Of a stretch of DNA of 64,000 nucleotides, positions 7,722 to 16,274 are shown in pieces (the stretch's first letter is position 1; each line of letters opens with the position of its first letter). The notes under the pieces are model-generated. The model saw only the letters and a program-made list of their open reading frames with translations, did not search any database and was not told the origin of the DNA. Location of the stretch: the NCBI RefSeq assembly GCF_001422325.1, contig NZ_LMMR01000005.1:248001-312000 (forward strand). Reading direction: 5' to 3'. Both the position numbers and the translations under genes were made by a program. Origin of the DNA: Leifsonia sp. Leaf264. GTDB taxonomy: Bacteria; Actinomycetota; Actinomycetes; Actinomycetales; Microbacteriaceae.

Positions 7722-8260
7722 CGCGTGACTCCCGTCCCGGACGTGGGGAGGTACTTGGCGGCGTCAGCGACGAGGCGAGCGGCGCGGTCGCGGTACTTCG
7801 CGACCACAGCTGCGGAGTCGCCGTCCGGGTTGCGCTTCGCGGCAGCCACCCATGCGGACCAGTCGCGCGTCTCACCGCTGGAGTCCGAGTACATCCGCTG
7901 GGCGAGCTCCTCAACGGTCAGCGCCTGCTGCGGTGCAGGCGTCACAGCCCGAGCAGCGATCCCGACGTCGATGGTCGCTCCGACATAGGCGGCGACAGCC
8001 TCCAACGCCTTGTCGAACCCGTCGCCACCGTCGTAACCGTCGAACTCGGGGACGTTGATCATGACGGAAGTGACAGCGTCCATGACGAGACGACGCTGCA
8101 GCTGGTCGACAGCATCCTCCGGGGTCATGTTCAGCAGCGGCTTCAGCTGCTCCATCTCCTCCGCGGACGCGGTCGGGGCGACACGCAACTGCCAAGCGCG
8201 GATCAGTGCCAGGGTCGCAAGCAAGCCGTCAATCTCAGCGGCCGGTGCATCGTTGGTCAT
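7718..8260 (-). CDS. Hypothetical helical protein
   Basis: 180 residues, MTNDAPAAEIDGLLATLALI onward, Ala-rich and helical, soluble. ATG at 8260 has GAAGGAG seven bases upstream and lies 18 bases after the dispersed motif. First gene of the operon that ends with the gene at 6965 or further downstream. Confidence 0.8.
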   Translation of the reverse strand: MTNDAPAAEIDGLLATLALIRAWQLRVAPTASAEEMEQLKPLLNMTPEDAVDQLQRRLVMDAVTSVMINVPEFDGYDGGDGFDKALEAVAAYVGATIDVGIAARAVTPAPQQALTVEELAQRMYSDSSGETRDWSAWVAAAKRNPDGDSAAVVAKYRDRAARLVADAAKYLPTSGTGVTR

Positions 8261-8278
8261 GGGGTCTCCTTCTTCCAC

Positions 8279-8293
8279 CACCAACATGCGCGG
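8279..8293 (-). promoter_or_regulatory. Dispersed motif, first form
   Basis: CCGCGCATGTTGGTG on the minus strand, 18 bases before the ATG at 8260. A TTGACC hexamer lies about 17 bases further upstream, the one copy with an obvious -35-like box. Confidence 0.6.
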
Positions 8294-8342
8294 ATGAGAA
8301 CGAAACCGGTCAAGATCGAGGGGACTGGCCGGTCAGCGATCG

Positions 8343-9797
8343 CTAGCGGATCGTCCAGGCTTGGTTCTTCATGTTGAACCATGTCGTTTGGTCGACCGTG
8401 GACCCGATACCGAAACCGATTTGACCGGCCCACGGAGTCAGGTTCACGGGGAACAGCGTGGTCCCAGACACGACCACGCTGTTGCCAGTCGGGGTAGCCC
8501 ACACGTCAGCGGTCTTCGGGAAGAACTGCTGCGTGACGGTCGGCTGCTCGCTGGTCAGGTAGTCGGTCGAACCGTCTGCGTTGCGGATGATCGCCAGCCA
8601 GCCCTGCTTCCGGGTGGTGAAGTAGGTCGGCAGGTAGAAGGTCTTCACGCCACCGATGACGTCCATGTGGTATCCGACGTTCACCGTGACGGCGTCAAGG
8701 TCGATGGTGGTCATCGCGGCGCCGTAGTTGACGCTGCCGAGGGTGATCCGCATGCCGGCGGTGTTCGCTGGCGATTTGATTGCGACGGGGCCTCCGATGC
8801 GCGCCCACTGGCCGGCGGTAGACACCGTGTCGGTTCCAGTCAGCTGGGTGCTGATGACGGTGCCGGAGGCGTTGACGAACTGAACTGAAATGCGAAGGTT
8901 GGTGGCGAAGCTGGCGCGGGCCATAGCCGACACGGTGTACTGGACCCCGACCGCGGCGGGGATCACCTTTCCGGTGCCGGCACCATCCAGCGTCATCACC
9001 TTGGAAACCTGCAGCGATCCTGCTGTGTTCTGAGTGGCGCGGATGTAGGAGCCGCCGTCGGGGGCATCCGCAGCGGTAACTCGCGTGATTGGGGCTCCCG
9101 TGACAAGGGGGAACCGGGCAGCCCCGGTGGTCTCATTCTCGAAGGACCCGTCCACGACGAGGTTGGAGAAGTCAGCGTCAGGGCTGATGAGAAGCTTCGC
9201 AGCTTCACCAGTTGCGAGGACAGGCTTGCCGTAGGCCGCCTCGATCGCGGAGATCGAGTTGCTGGGGACTCCGTTCGCTGTCTGGAAGGCGGCTTCCGCC
9301 TCGGCGATCTTCTGCGCCGAGGTGAGCACGGTCGCCGGCGGGACGACGGGCGGGACGGTGATGCTGACGCCGGGGAGTTTGTTGAAGGTGACGGGGACGG
9401 ACACGCACGGGTTGGTGGGGACTGCGTCGCCGGTGTGGAACTTCTTGACGGTTTTGTCGTCGCTGGATGTCCAGAAGATGGTTCCGGTGTTGGAGAGGAC
9501 CGCGGCGAGGTAGCAGGCTCCGTTGGGGTCGGTTTCGACGGCGGCTCGGGTCTTGGAGACGATGCCGTCGGCGTCGAGGGCGTCGGTGTTGACGTACCGG
9601 TCGGAGCTCATCTTCGATGCGGCTTGGGCGGTGACGACGGTTCGGAGTGAGGTTCGCGCTTCCTGGTCTTGGGTCCAGGGGACGACGGCGGAGACGGTGA
9701 TGGTGGCTGCGCCGGTGATGATGGAGAGGACGAGGACGCCGACCATGACGGAGGCGAGGTCGAATGCTGCGCGGATGTTTCGGGTGATGGATGGCAT
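8343..9797 (-). CDS. Pilin-like surface protein with carbohydrate-binding-like domain
   Basis: 484 residues. The N-terminus ITRNIRAAFDLASVMVGVLVLS followed by a hydrophobic helix, then polar helix residues (QDQEARTSLRTVVTAQ), copies the layout of a type IV pilin or pseudopilin: short basic leader, long amphipathic helix, Cys pair in NGACYL ... NPCVSV. The canonical Glu at position 5 is absent (FDLAS). Residues about 205-370 (LVVDGSFENETTG ... TAGMRITLGSVNYG) resemble a CBM4/9-type jelly roll. It probably sits on the cell surface. No pilus assembly genes are in the window. ATG at 9797 has a weak ribosome site. Confidence 0.75.
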   Translation of the reverse strand: MPSITRNIRAAFDLASVMVGVLVLSIITGAATITVSAVVPWTQDQEARTSLRTVVTAQAASKMSSDRYVNTDALDADGIVSKTRAAVETDPNGACYLAAVLSNTGTIFWTSSDDKTVKKFHTGDAVPTNPCVSVPVTFNKLPGVSITVPPVVPPATVLTSAQKIAEAEAAFQTANGVPSNSISAIEAAYGKPVLATGEAAKLLISPDADFSNLVVDGSFENETTGAARFPLVTGAPITRVTAADAPDGGSYIRATQNTAGSLQVSKVMTLDGAGTGKVIPAAVGVQYTVSAMARASFATNLRISVQFVNASGTVISTQLTGTDTVSTAGQWARIGGPVAIKSPANTAGMRITLGSVNYGAAMTTIDLDAVTVNVGYHMDVIGGVKTFYLPTYFTTRKQGWLAIIRNADGSTDYLTSEQPTVTQQFFPKTADVWATPTGNSVVVSGTTLFPVNLTPWAGQIGFGIGSTVDQTTWFNMKNQAWTIR

Positions 9798-9845
9798 GCT
9801 GAAGCTGATTTCGGGTAGACGGCTGTCGGGTGGCGGCCGATCTCA

Positions 9846-9857
9846 GGACATGTGGCG
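9846..9857 (-). promoter_or_regulatory. Dispersed motif, second form
   Basis: CGCCACATGTCC on the minus strand, 48 bases before the pilin-like gene. Confidence 0.5.
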
Positions 9858-9932
9858 CAGAACCTCTGTTTTCAGCTGTTACTCAGGGGTCACACAGGGT
9901 CTGGTGTCGGTGCAGCACGCCAGACTCAGGGC

Positions 9933-10421
9933 ATGGACTGGACACGGGCAGGGCTGGAACGGGCTGGATTCGACGGGTGGGTCCGGTTCGCAGACCTTCC
10001 AGACGCGGGTGTCCCTGCCGGGCCCGGTGTGTACGTCATCGTCCGACCGACGGACGCGGAGCCGACCTTCACGCCGACCAGCACGTCCGCATGGCACAAG
10101 AAGCGCGACCCGGTCGTGGCCGTCAGCAGGCTGGAGAAGAACTGGGTCCCGGGCAGCCAGGTTCTCTACATCGGGAAGGCCGACATTGGAACCGCCGGCG
10201 ACCGCGGTCTCGCCCAGCGGCTGAAGGAGTACCGGCTGCACGGCACCGGGAAGTCAGGCCATCACGGCGGACGGTTCATCTGGCAGCTCGCCGACGCGGG
10301 CGAACTGCTCGTCGCATGGATGGAGACACCCGGCCGTCCACCTCGAACCGTGGAGAAGCAACTGATCGCCGACTTCAAAGCCCAGTTCGGGGCGCGGCCG
10401 TTCGCGAACCTGACCGGTTGA
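9933..10421 (+). CDS. GIY-YIG-type nuclease family protein
   Basis: 162 residues. GPGVYVIVRP (GIY-like) and VLYIGKAD (YIG) are followed by a conserved RLKEYRLHG ... HHGGRFIWQL block and ...RTVEKQLIADFKAQFGARPFANL, where the Glu of VEKQL fits the metal-binding residue of the GIY-YIG fold. Family members cut DNA in repair, restriction or homing; this small stand-alone version belongs to an actinobacterial group of unknown role. The ATG has only a weak AGG upstream. It is divergent from the pilin-like gene and followed by a hairpin terminator. Confidence 0.8.
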   Translation: MDWTRAGLERAGFDGWVRFADLPDAGVPAGPGVYVIVRPTDAEPTFTPTSTSAWHKKRDPVVAVSRLEKNWVPGSQVLYIGKADIGTAGDRGLAQRLKEYRLHGTGKSGHHGGRFIWQLADAGELLVAWMETPGRPPRTVEKQLIADFKAQFGARPFANLTG

Positions 10422-10445
10422 AATAACGATCGACCGGCACCTCGA

Positions 10446-10482
10446 CCTCAGCTCGCACTCGCGGCTGAGGCTCTTTATGTTT
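10446..10482 (+). terminator. Rho-independent terminator
   Basis: CCTCAGC (10446-10452) pairs with GCTGAGG (10464-10470), followed by CTCTTTATGTTT. It closes the GIY-YIG gene. Confidence 0.65.
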
Positions 10483-10483
10483 C

Positions 10484-10495
10484 TGCCACATGGCC
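10484..10495 (+). promoter_or_regulatory. Dispersed motif, second form, plus orientation
   Basis: TGCCACATGGCC, 27 bases before the ATG of the GH71-like gene and pointing towards it. Confidence 0.5.
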
Positions 10496-10522
10496 TCCGT
10501 GTACTCGAACCATGGAGGAAAC

Positions 10523-13231
10523 ATGCCGTTGGCCAAACACCGCCGCAGGACCACAAGTGCTGGGGTGGCGTTAACGGCGCTGGCTGTCACTGCCTGCCTG
10601 ATCGCATCCGCCACACCCGCAGTAGCAGCAACTGCGCCGCCAGCCCCTGCGGTAACGGCAGCTGCAGTTCGCACTGAGATCACCCTCGCCCCAACCGAAG
10701 TTGCGTGGACCACCACCCGAACCCCGGACACCGTCATGGCCGCCGGCAGCTACATCTCCTTCACCAACGGCGCAGACCGCGCCTACTTGAAGTTCGACAC
10801 CAGGACCATCGGCAACGGCAAGGTAGTAGCAGCGTCTCTCGACCTGCTCGGCCGCACCACCCAGGCGACACAGCCGGGCGTGCAGGTGTTCCCGGTTCCC
10901 GCCACCTGGTCGGCGAAGACACTGACGGACAGCAACCGCCCCGCCGACCCTGCCGCAGCGCTGAACACCGAACTGGTGAAGACGATCCCCGGCGCCCGGG
11001 TCACCGTCCCGCTCACCGACCTCACCAAGTTCACGAACACGGACACCGCGTTCGTTCTCCGGTACTCGCAGCCGTACGTCGGGACCACCGTCACCTCCAC
11101 CGCTGCCGACCCGATCCGGTTGAAGCTGACGGTGGAAACCCCCGCACCGGTCGTCGTCCCGCCCACACCAGCGCCAGCGCCGACCATCGGTACGCTCCCG
11201 TTCGCCCCTGCCGGCGCCATCGACACCAGCAAGAAGGTGTTCGCGCACTACTTCCCGCCGTACCCGGTGTCGTTGGACAACCAGGCTCCTGCCGCCGACT
11301 ACTACACCCGCAACTACCTGAATCCGGCCGGGAAGTCCGGGAAGCACGCCGCTTACGGCGGTCTGCTCCGCGACCGGCCCCTCGGACGGACACCGGTCGC
11401 CGGGAACTACCAGCTGGCTGATCTGACCACGGAGGTGAAGCAGGCCACCGACGCCGGCTTGGACGGGTTCACCGTCGATGTTCTCTCCTTCTCCGGCCGG
11501 AACTGGGACATCACCAAGGGGCTGCTCGAGGCGGCGAAAACACAGCCGTCCTTCACGATCGTCCCGAACCTGGACATGAACTCCAGCTCCGGGAAGTCCG
11601 ACCTGGGGACCGTCGCTGCGAAGCTCGACGAGCTGTTCGATTCACCGTCGTCGTACACCCTCGCAGATGGCCGAAAGGTGCTGTCGACGTTCAAGGCCGA
11701 AGGGCAGACGGTGGACTGGTGGACGCAACTGGAAGCGAAGCTGGACACCGAATACCACCACAAAGTGGCGTTGATCGCTGTCCTCTTGGACGCATCCACG
11801 ACCAACATGACGAAGTTCGCACCCATCAGCTACGGGCTCGGCGACTGGGGCACCCGAAACCTCGACGGTGTCATCGCCCGCTCTGACCGTGCCGCGGTCG
11901 CGCACCAGCTCGGGGTGAAATGGATGCCGGGCATCGGTGTGCAGGACATCCGACCGAACCAGAGTGTGTACGCCGAGTCGGTCGGCACCGCCACACTGCG
12001 GGAGAACTGGCGCCGCGCCATCATCGAGAAGGCAGACCTGGTGCAGCTCGCCACCTGGAACGACTACTCCGAGAACACATCCTTCGCCCCGTCGATGAAC
12101 CACGGCACCGCGTTCCTCGACATCAACGCCTACCAGATGCTGCAGTTCAAAACCGGCGCCGGCCCGTCCATCGGGCAGGAGCGGGTGTACGTCACCCACC
12201 GGGTCCAGCCGTACGCCGCGCAGCCGACCGGAGGGCAGACGAAACTGACCGCCCCTACCCTCGGCGGATCCAAAACCCAGCCGGTAGACATCGTCGAAGT
12301 GCAGACGTACCTGAACACCGCATCAGCTGTCACCGTCACCGTCGGCAACACCGTGCACACGTACACGGCACCGGCCGGAGCCACCATCAAAACGTTCCCG
12401 CTCGTTGCCGGCACAGTGAAAGCTGTCGCCGTTCACGGTTACACGACGATCACTGCGGCAAGCCCGTACATGGTCACAGCGCAGCCTGTCATCCAGGACC
12501 TGTCTTACCGGGCGGTCACCGGCACCCCAGTCGTCGACATCGCAGCTGAAGCGAAGGACAAGACGGCCGCCGAGGCAGCAGCGAAAGCCGCAGCGGAGAA
12601 GGCGGCAGCGGAGAAGGCTGCCGCTGAGGCTAAGGCTGCCGCGGATGCCGCCGCCAAAGCTGCTGCCGAGAAGAAGGCAGCTGATGCGAAAGCAGCTGCT
12701 GACGCCGCAGCCAAGAAAGCCGCAGCAGAGAAAGCAGCTGCTGACGCCGCAGCCAAGAAAGCCGCAGCAGAGAAAGCAGCCGCTGACGCCGCAGCGAAGA
12801 AGTCCGCAGCTGAAAAGTCCGCAGCCATCACCGCGGCGGCCACTGCCACGAAGAACGGAGCGGCCGCCTACTCCAAGTACGGGACCACCGCCACACCGGC
12901 GACCGTCACCACATGGAAAGCCGCTAACACGAAGCTCACCGCAACGGTGAAGACCGGAACCACCGCCCAGATCGCCGCAGCCACCAAGACACTGAACGAC
13001 CAGACCGCGCTCCTCAACAAGTCAGGAGCGGCGATCGCTGCAGCGAAGACCGCGGTGGCCAACGCACCGAAGACAGTGAAAGCCCACCCGAAAGCGACCA
13101 CGGCGCAGAAGACCGCGGTGACGAGGGCTGTGTCTGCTTTGAACGTCGGCGTCTCCAGGAAGTACGCCCCCGAGCAGCTCACTCCGCTGCAGAAAGCGCT
13201 GGCGACGGCTGTGGCGAAGCTGACTCGCTGA
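10523..13231 (+). CDS. Secreted GH71-like glycoside hydrolase with coiled-coil tail
   Basis: 902 residues. Signal peptide 1-36 or so (KHRRRTTSAGVALTALAVTA ... AVAA). Residues about 50-200 look like a CBM96/DNRLRE-type beta domain (AYLKFDTRTIGNGKVVAASL). After a Pro linker, residues about 235-560 match the GH71 fold of alpha-1,3-glucanases (KVFAHYFPPYPVSLDN, AGLDGFTVDVLSF, LVQLATWNDYSENTSFAPS). Then comes a beta domain, an Ala/Lys coiled coil (about 665-785, with a 42-base tandem repeat) and a roughly 120-residue C-terminal module shared with the next two genes. Probably acts outside the cell on alpha-glucan; substrate is inferred from the family. ATG at 10523 has GGAGG five bases upstream. 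Confidence 0.85.
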   Translation: MPLAKHRRRTTSAGVALTALAVTACLIASATPAVAATAPPAPAVTAAAVRTEITLAPTEVAWTTTRTPDTVMAAGSYISFTNGADRAYLKFDTRTIGNGKVVAASLDLLGRTTQATQPGVQVFPVPATWSAKTLTDSNRPADPAAALNTELVKTIPGARVTVPLTDLTKFTNTDTAFVLRYSQPYVGTTVTSTAADPIRLKLTVETPAPVVVPPTPAPAPTIGTLPFAPAGAIDTSKKVFAHYFPPYPVSLDNQAPAADYYTRNYLNPAGKSGKHAAYGGLLRDRPLGRTPVAGNYQLADLTTEVKQATDAGLDGFTVDVLSFSGRNWDITKGLLEAAKTQPSFTIVPNLDMNSSSGKSDLGTVAAKLDELFDSPSSYTLADGRKVLSTFKAEGQTVDWWTQLEAKLDTEYHHKVALIAVLLDASTTNMTKFAPISYGLGDWGTRNLDGVIARSDRAAVAHQLGVKWMPGIGVQDIRPNQSVYAESVGTATLRENWRRAIIEKADLVQLATWNDYSENTSFAPSMNHGTAFLDINAYQMLQFKTGAGPSIGQERVYVTHRVQPYAAQPTGGQTKLTAPTLGGSKTQPVDIVEVQTYLNTASAVTVTVGNTVHTYTAPAGATIKTFPLVAGTVKAVAVHGYTTITAASPYMVTAQPVIQDLSYRAVTGTPVVDIAAEAKDKTAAEAAAKAAAEKAAAEKAAAEAKAAADAAAKAAAEKKAADAKAAADAAAKKAAAEKAAADAAAKKAAAEKAAADAAAKKSAAEKSAAITAAATATKNGAAAYSKYGTTATPATVTTWKAANTKLTATVKTGTTAQIAAATKTLNDQTALLNKSGAAIAAAKTAVANAPKTVKAHPKATTAQKTAVTRAVSALNVGVSRKYAPEQLTPLQKALATAVAKLTR
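12691..12801 (+). repeat. 42-base tandem repeat in coding sequence
   Basis: Units start at 12691, 12733 and 12775 (the last imperfect), each beginning AGCAGCYGCTGACGCCGC. They encode the A/K/E-rich coiled coil of the GH71-like protein. Exact nucleotide identity between the first two units suggests recent duplication or ongoing length change. Confidence 0.8.
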
Positions 13232-13249
13232 CGCCTCCTGGATGTGCGA

Positions 13250-13261
13250 CGCCACATACCT
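13250..13261 (+). promoter_or_regulatory. Dispersed motif, second form (variant), plus orientation
   Basis: CGCCACATACCT, 32 bases before the ATG at 13294. Confidence 0.45.
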
Positions 13262-13293
13262 ACGTGGTGCCCACACTAGGAGGGGGCTCAACG

Positions 13294-14472
13294 ATGAACT
13301 CATTTACCCGCAAGGCCGCTCTGGCGTGCACGCTGGTCGCCGCCATCACACTCGGCACTGCCGGTGTTTCGTACGCTGCGACACCGATCCCGGTCGGACC
13401 GCCGAACATCCAGGTGGTGGCGACCACACCGGAGGTGACGCAGGACCCGGCAGAGGTGTACCTCGTCACCAACGAAGACAACCTGTCCGAGATCGCCCGA
13501 GTGCAGCTCCGCGCTGCGATCGAGGCTGCACAGTCCAACACCAGCACCAACCCGATCACCATCTCCATCCTGAAGAAGGCGGAGGCCGACAAGCTCGCGG
13601 CCGCGAAGGCGTCTGTCGCCATCTACACGGCGGGACGCGCCCAGATCGCGCGGGCCCTCACCGCATACGACGGCTACGTCAAGGCCGGCCCGATCCCCTT
13701 CTACATGACCAAGGGGTGGGACAACAACCTGATCGCTCTCGACAAGCTGATCGGTGCGCACGCCACGGACGCTGAAGTGAAGACGAAGACCGCTGCCCTG
13801 AAAGCGTCCATCGACGCTGTCCCCGCCTACCAGCAGAAGTTCTACGAAGCGGTCGCATGGCAGGAGCGCGCAACCACCCTGAAGGGTGTGGTATTGACGT
13901 ACGCCACCCGGGCGAACATCGACGCCATCAAGGCTGCCGGCAACGCGATCGTCACGGAGATCCACTCCGCGACCACCTCCACCGCCGGCCTCGACAAGAG
14001 GATCACCGCCGTGAAGACCGCGATCACCGCCGGCGAGAAGAGCAGCGCCGACCGGTCCGGCCCGATCCAGGCCGGGAACAGCATCTACTCGAAGGCGAAG
14101 GCTGCCAGCGACACCTACGGTGCATCCGCGAACCCGGGCATCCAGAAGCAGCTGTCCGCTGCTCTGGCCGCGTACAACACCGCCAAGACTGTCGGCACCG
14201 GCGCTCAGGTCAGTGCAGCGGCCAAGACCGTCCAGGTGAAGAGCGCCGCCGTCACCGACTCGGCGCAGGCGCTGCGGGCCAGCAAGCGGCTCGCCGGCAA
14301 GGCCACCACGGCGTACTACTCGAAGACGCGGGCGCCGAAGGCGAACCGCGCTGCCCTCTGGAAGGCGAACGGTGCGCTCGGCGCAGCAGTCCGCGCGAAG
14401 GCAACCCCGGCAACGCTCGCGCCGCTGAACAAGAAGGTGCAGGACGCACTCAACCGCGTCATCACCTGGTGA
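13294..14472 (+). CDS. Secreted Ala-rich helical surface protein
   Basis: 392 residues. MNSFTRKAALACTLVAAITL ... VSYA is a signal peptide. The mature chain is almost entirely Ala/Lys/Thr helices with no cysteine beyond the signal and no sorting motif. The C-terminal 120 residues (AALWKANGALGAAVRAKATP) align with the ends of the GH71-like protein and of the next gene. ATG at 13294 has AGGAGGGGG upstream. It is likely a cell-surface filament or anchoring partner of the GH71-like enzyme; that role is inferred from the shared module and order. Confidence 0.85.
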   Translation: MNSFTRKAALACTLVAAITLGTAGVSYAATPIPVGPPNIQVVATTPEVTQDPAEVYLVTNEDNLSEIARVQLRAAIEAAQSNTSTNPITISILKKAEADKLAAAKASVAIYTAGRAQIARALTAYDGYVKAGPIPFYMTKGWDNNLIALDKLIGAHATDAEVKTKTAALKASIDAVPAYQQKFYEAVAWQERATTLKGVVLTYATRANIDAIKAAGNAIVTEIHSATTSTAGLDKRITAVKTAITAGEKSSADRSGPIQAGNSIYSKAKAASDTYGASANPGIQKQLSAALAAYNTAKTVGTGAQVSAAAKTVQVKSAAVTDSAQALRASKRLAGKATTAYYSKTRAPKANRAALWKANGALGAAVRAKATPATLAPLNKKVQDALNRVITW

Positions 14473-14480
14473 GCTGAACG

Positions 14481-14523
14481 GTGAAGGGGAGGTGGCCAGG
14501 TCGGTCACCTCCCCTTCATTTTG
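14481..14523 (+). terminator. Strong rho-independent terminator
   Basis: GAAGGGGAGGTG (14483-14494) pairs perfectly with CACCTCCCCTTC (14506-14517), followed by ATTTTG. Ends transcription of the gene stopping at 14472. Confidence 0.85.
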
Positions 14524-14539
14524 TCTGCCGCAACCCTGT

Positions 14540-14551
14540 CGCCACATGACC
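14540..14551 (+). promoter_or_regulatory. Dispersed motif, second form, plus orientation
   Basis: CGCCACATGACC, 31 bases before the ATG at 14583. Confidence 0.5.
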
Positions 14552-14582
14552 TCCTGATGCGCCACCAAGGAGGGCCTACCCG

Positions 14583-15731
14583 ATGAAGACCACCACGAAG
14601 AAGATCGTGCTCGCCTGCACGCTCATCACCACCATCAGCCTCGGCTCGGTCGGTGCAGCTTTCGCTGCGAGCAGCCCGGAGCCGGTGCTGTCGATCACCA
14701 CAGCAGCGCAGGCTTCCGTCGTCGACGGGAACGCCGTCGCGAACAGCAACCTGTCCGCCGCTTCCCGCGCTGCGCTGGAGAAGGCTGTCGCGAACCTCGA
14801 CGCCGCCGTGAAGGCCGGTAAGGCTGACCCGGAGATCGCAGCTGCCCGCGCTGACCTGCTGTCGAAGCTCGCAGCCGCGAAGACATCCGCCGCCGTGTAC
14901 CTCACAGCGATCAACAACCTGACGCAGACGTACGCCACCTACAACCCGCAGACTCTGCCGGCCTGGCTGACCGCTGACCTCGCCAAGGCGCAAGCGGCAC
15001 TCAACAAGGCTGTGGACGCCGGCGCTTCCGACGCTGACGTGAAAGCCCTCACCGTGAAGGTGGAAGCTTGGCTGGCACTGGTGAAGGACTGGCGTCCGGC
15101 GAACGCTGCGGCTTCCAGCACCATCCAGCAGACCGCAACCCTGGTCAACGAGAACACCGCCCCGTACGCGACCTCAGCTGCCCTGGCCGCTGTTGTGAAG
15201 GCGCAGACCCTGCTGAAGGAGTCGTCCGCGGCGACCGGGTCGACAACCTCGAACCTGAACGCTGCCATCGCAGCAGCGCGGACCGCGATCGACGCTGCTA
15301 AGAAGTCGTCCGCTGACCGTGCCGCATCGGTGATCGCTGCGAACGGCGCCACGAAGGAAGCCGCTGCCCTGTACGCGAAGTACAAGTCGACTGTGATCCC
15401 CGCTGCGGTCGCAGCCCTCCAGGGGGCGAACACCACCCTGACTGGTGTGCTGAAGACCGCCACCCCGGCCCAGCTGGCGGCGTACACGAAGCTGCTGAAG
15501 GACAAGGCTGCGATCGTCGCGAAGGCCGGCGCCCAGATCGACGCTTCGAAGAAGCTGGCCGCTGACGCTGGCGCTGCAGTGAAGAAGCACCCGAAGGCGA
15601 CCGCCGCCCAGAAGGCAGCCGTGACGAAGGCTGTGGCGGCACTGAACGCCGCCGTCAAGGCGAAGGCGGCGCCGGAGAAGCTGGTGTCGCTGCAGAAGGC
15701 TGTGGCCGCGGCTGTCGCGAAGCTGAAGTAG
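14583..15731 (+). CDS. Secreted Ala-rich helical surface protein
   Basis: 382 residues. MKTTTKKIVLACTLITTISL ... FAAS is a signal peptide almost identical in plan to that of the preceding gene, and the whole chain is Ala/Lys/Thr helix. The C-terminus (VKKHPKATAAQKAAVTKAVA, then APEKLVSLQKAVAAAVAKLK) is closely related to the end of the GH71-like protein (VKAHPKATTAQKTAVTRAVS). Repeated AALxxAxxAL patterns resemble FIVAR-like surface modules. The ribosome site AAGGAGGG precedes the ATG. It has its own motif copy upstream and its own terminator, so each member of the trio can be transcribed separately. Confidence 0.85.
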   Translation: MKTTTKKIVLACTLITTISLGSVGAAFAASSPEPVLSITTAAQASVVDGNAVANSNLSAASRAALEKAVANLDAAVKAGKADPEIAAARADLLSKLAAAKTSAAVYLTAINNLTQTYATYNPQTLPAWLTADLAKAQAALNKAVDAGASDADVKALTVKVEAWLALVKDWRPANAAASSTIQQTATLVNENTAPYATSAALAAVVKAQTLLKESSAATGSTTSNLNAAIAAARTAIDAAKKSSADRAASVIAANGATKEAAALYAKYKSTVIPAAVAALQGANTTLTGVLKTATPAQLAAYTKLLKDKAAIVAKAGAQIDASKKLAADAGAAVKKHPKATAAQKAAVTKAVAALNAAVKAKAAPEKLVSLQKAVAAAVAKLK

Positions 15732-15742
15732 ACCGCATACGA

Positions 15743-15785
15743 GAGAAGCCCCGCCTCGGAGATGATCCAGGCGGGGCTTCTTCTG
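15743..15785. terminator. Bidirectional rho-independent terminator
   Basis: GAAGCCCCGCCT (15745-15756) pairs with AGGCGGGGCTTC (15769-15780) and TTCTGTG follows on the plus strand. It lies between two convergent genes and can serve both. Confidence 0.8.
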
Positions 15786-15802
15786 TGTCTGGGGCGTGCG
15801 TC

Positions 15803-16132
15803 CTAAGCGCCGAGGAACATCAGCATGGATGCGATGACGAGCCCGGCGGAGGCCACACCGCCTGCAGCTGGAATTGCAACCGTGACGATCAGTCGGCGGC
15901 GGTCGACAGCGAAGTAGAAGTCCTCCTCCTCGAACGCCTTCCCGTCAGCCGAGAAGATCGGAGGCTGGTACTTCCGGACGAAATACCTCTTGTCAGACAC
16001 GTTGGACCACACCATCGCGATCGCCACGGCGACTCCGACGACACCGATTACGAGCAGCACCACTGGCATCGTGCCCGCTGGGGCCACGAACTGAATCTGC
16101 GTGAGGTGAGCGGGAAGCATCATCGTCGTCAT
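15803..16132 (-). CDS. Small two-helix membrane protein
   Basis: 109 residues. Transmembrane segments at about 21-41 (MPVVLLVIGVVGVAVAIAMV) and 83-105 (LIVTVAIPAAGGVASAGLVI) flank a charged loop with KRYFVRKYQPPIFSADGKAF. No family recognised. The ATG at 16132 is two bases downstream of a dispersed-motif copy whose AAGGTG serves as ribosome site; a second in-frame ATG lies at 16123. Confidence 0.75.
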   Translation of the reverse strand: MTTMMLPAHLTQIQFVAPAGTMPVVLLVIGVVGVAVAIAMVWSNVSDKRYFVRKYQPPIFSADGKAFEEEDFYFAVDRRRLIVTVAIPAAGGVASAGLVIASMLMFLGA

Positions 16133-16134
16133 AG

Positions 16135-16149
16135 CACCTTCATGCGCGG
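16135..16149 (-). promoter_or_regulatory. Dispersed motif, first form
   Basis: CCGCGCATGAAGGTG on the minus strand, two bases before the ATG at 16132. Confidence 0.6.
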
Positions 16150-16185
16150 CGGCGCCGAGATCTGCTCGATCACGGCTGGTGCACG

Positions 16186-16262
16186 TTCTTGGAGCAGTTC
16201 TTGGAGAAAGTGCTTGTGCTCTTGGAGCAGTGCTTGGTATGGTAGGTGAAACAACCTCAAGC
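16186..16262 (+). promoter_or_regulatory. Repeat-rich promoter/operator region
   Basis: TTCTTGGAGCAG (16186-16197), TTCTTGGAGAAAG (16198-16210) and GCTCTTGGAGCAG (16218-16230) are imperfect direct repeats, and TGCTTG recurs at 16211 and 16231 with an inverted CAAGCA at 16258. A TATGGT at 16239 fits a -10 box. The cluster lies just upstream of the HTH-protein gene at 16275, suggesting autoregulation. Confidence 0.55.
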
Positions 16263-16274
16263 ACAGGAGAACCC

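Noticed and set aside
13300-14568. Open frame of 422 codons on the minus strand
   Set aside because: Antisense to the signal-peptide-bearing surface protein at 13294; crosses its terminator and has no ribosome site.
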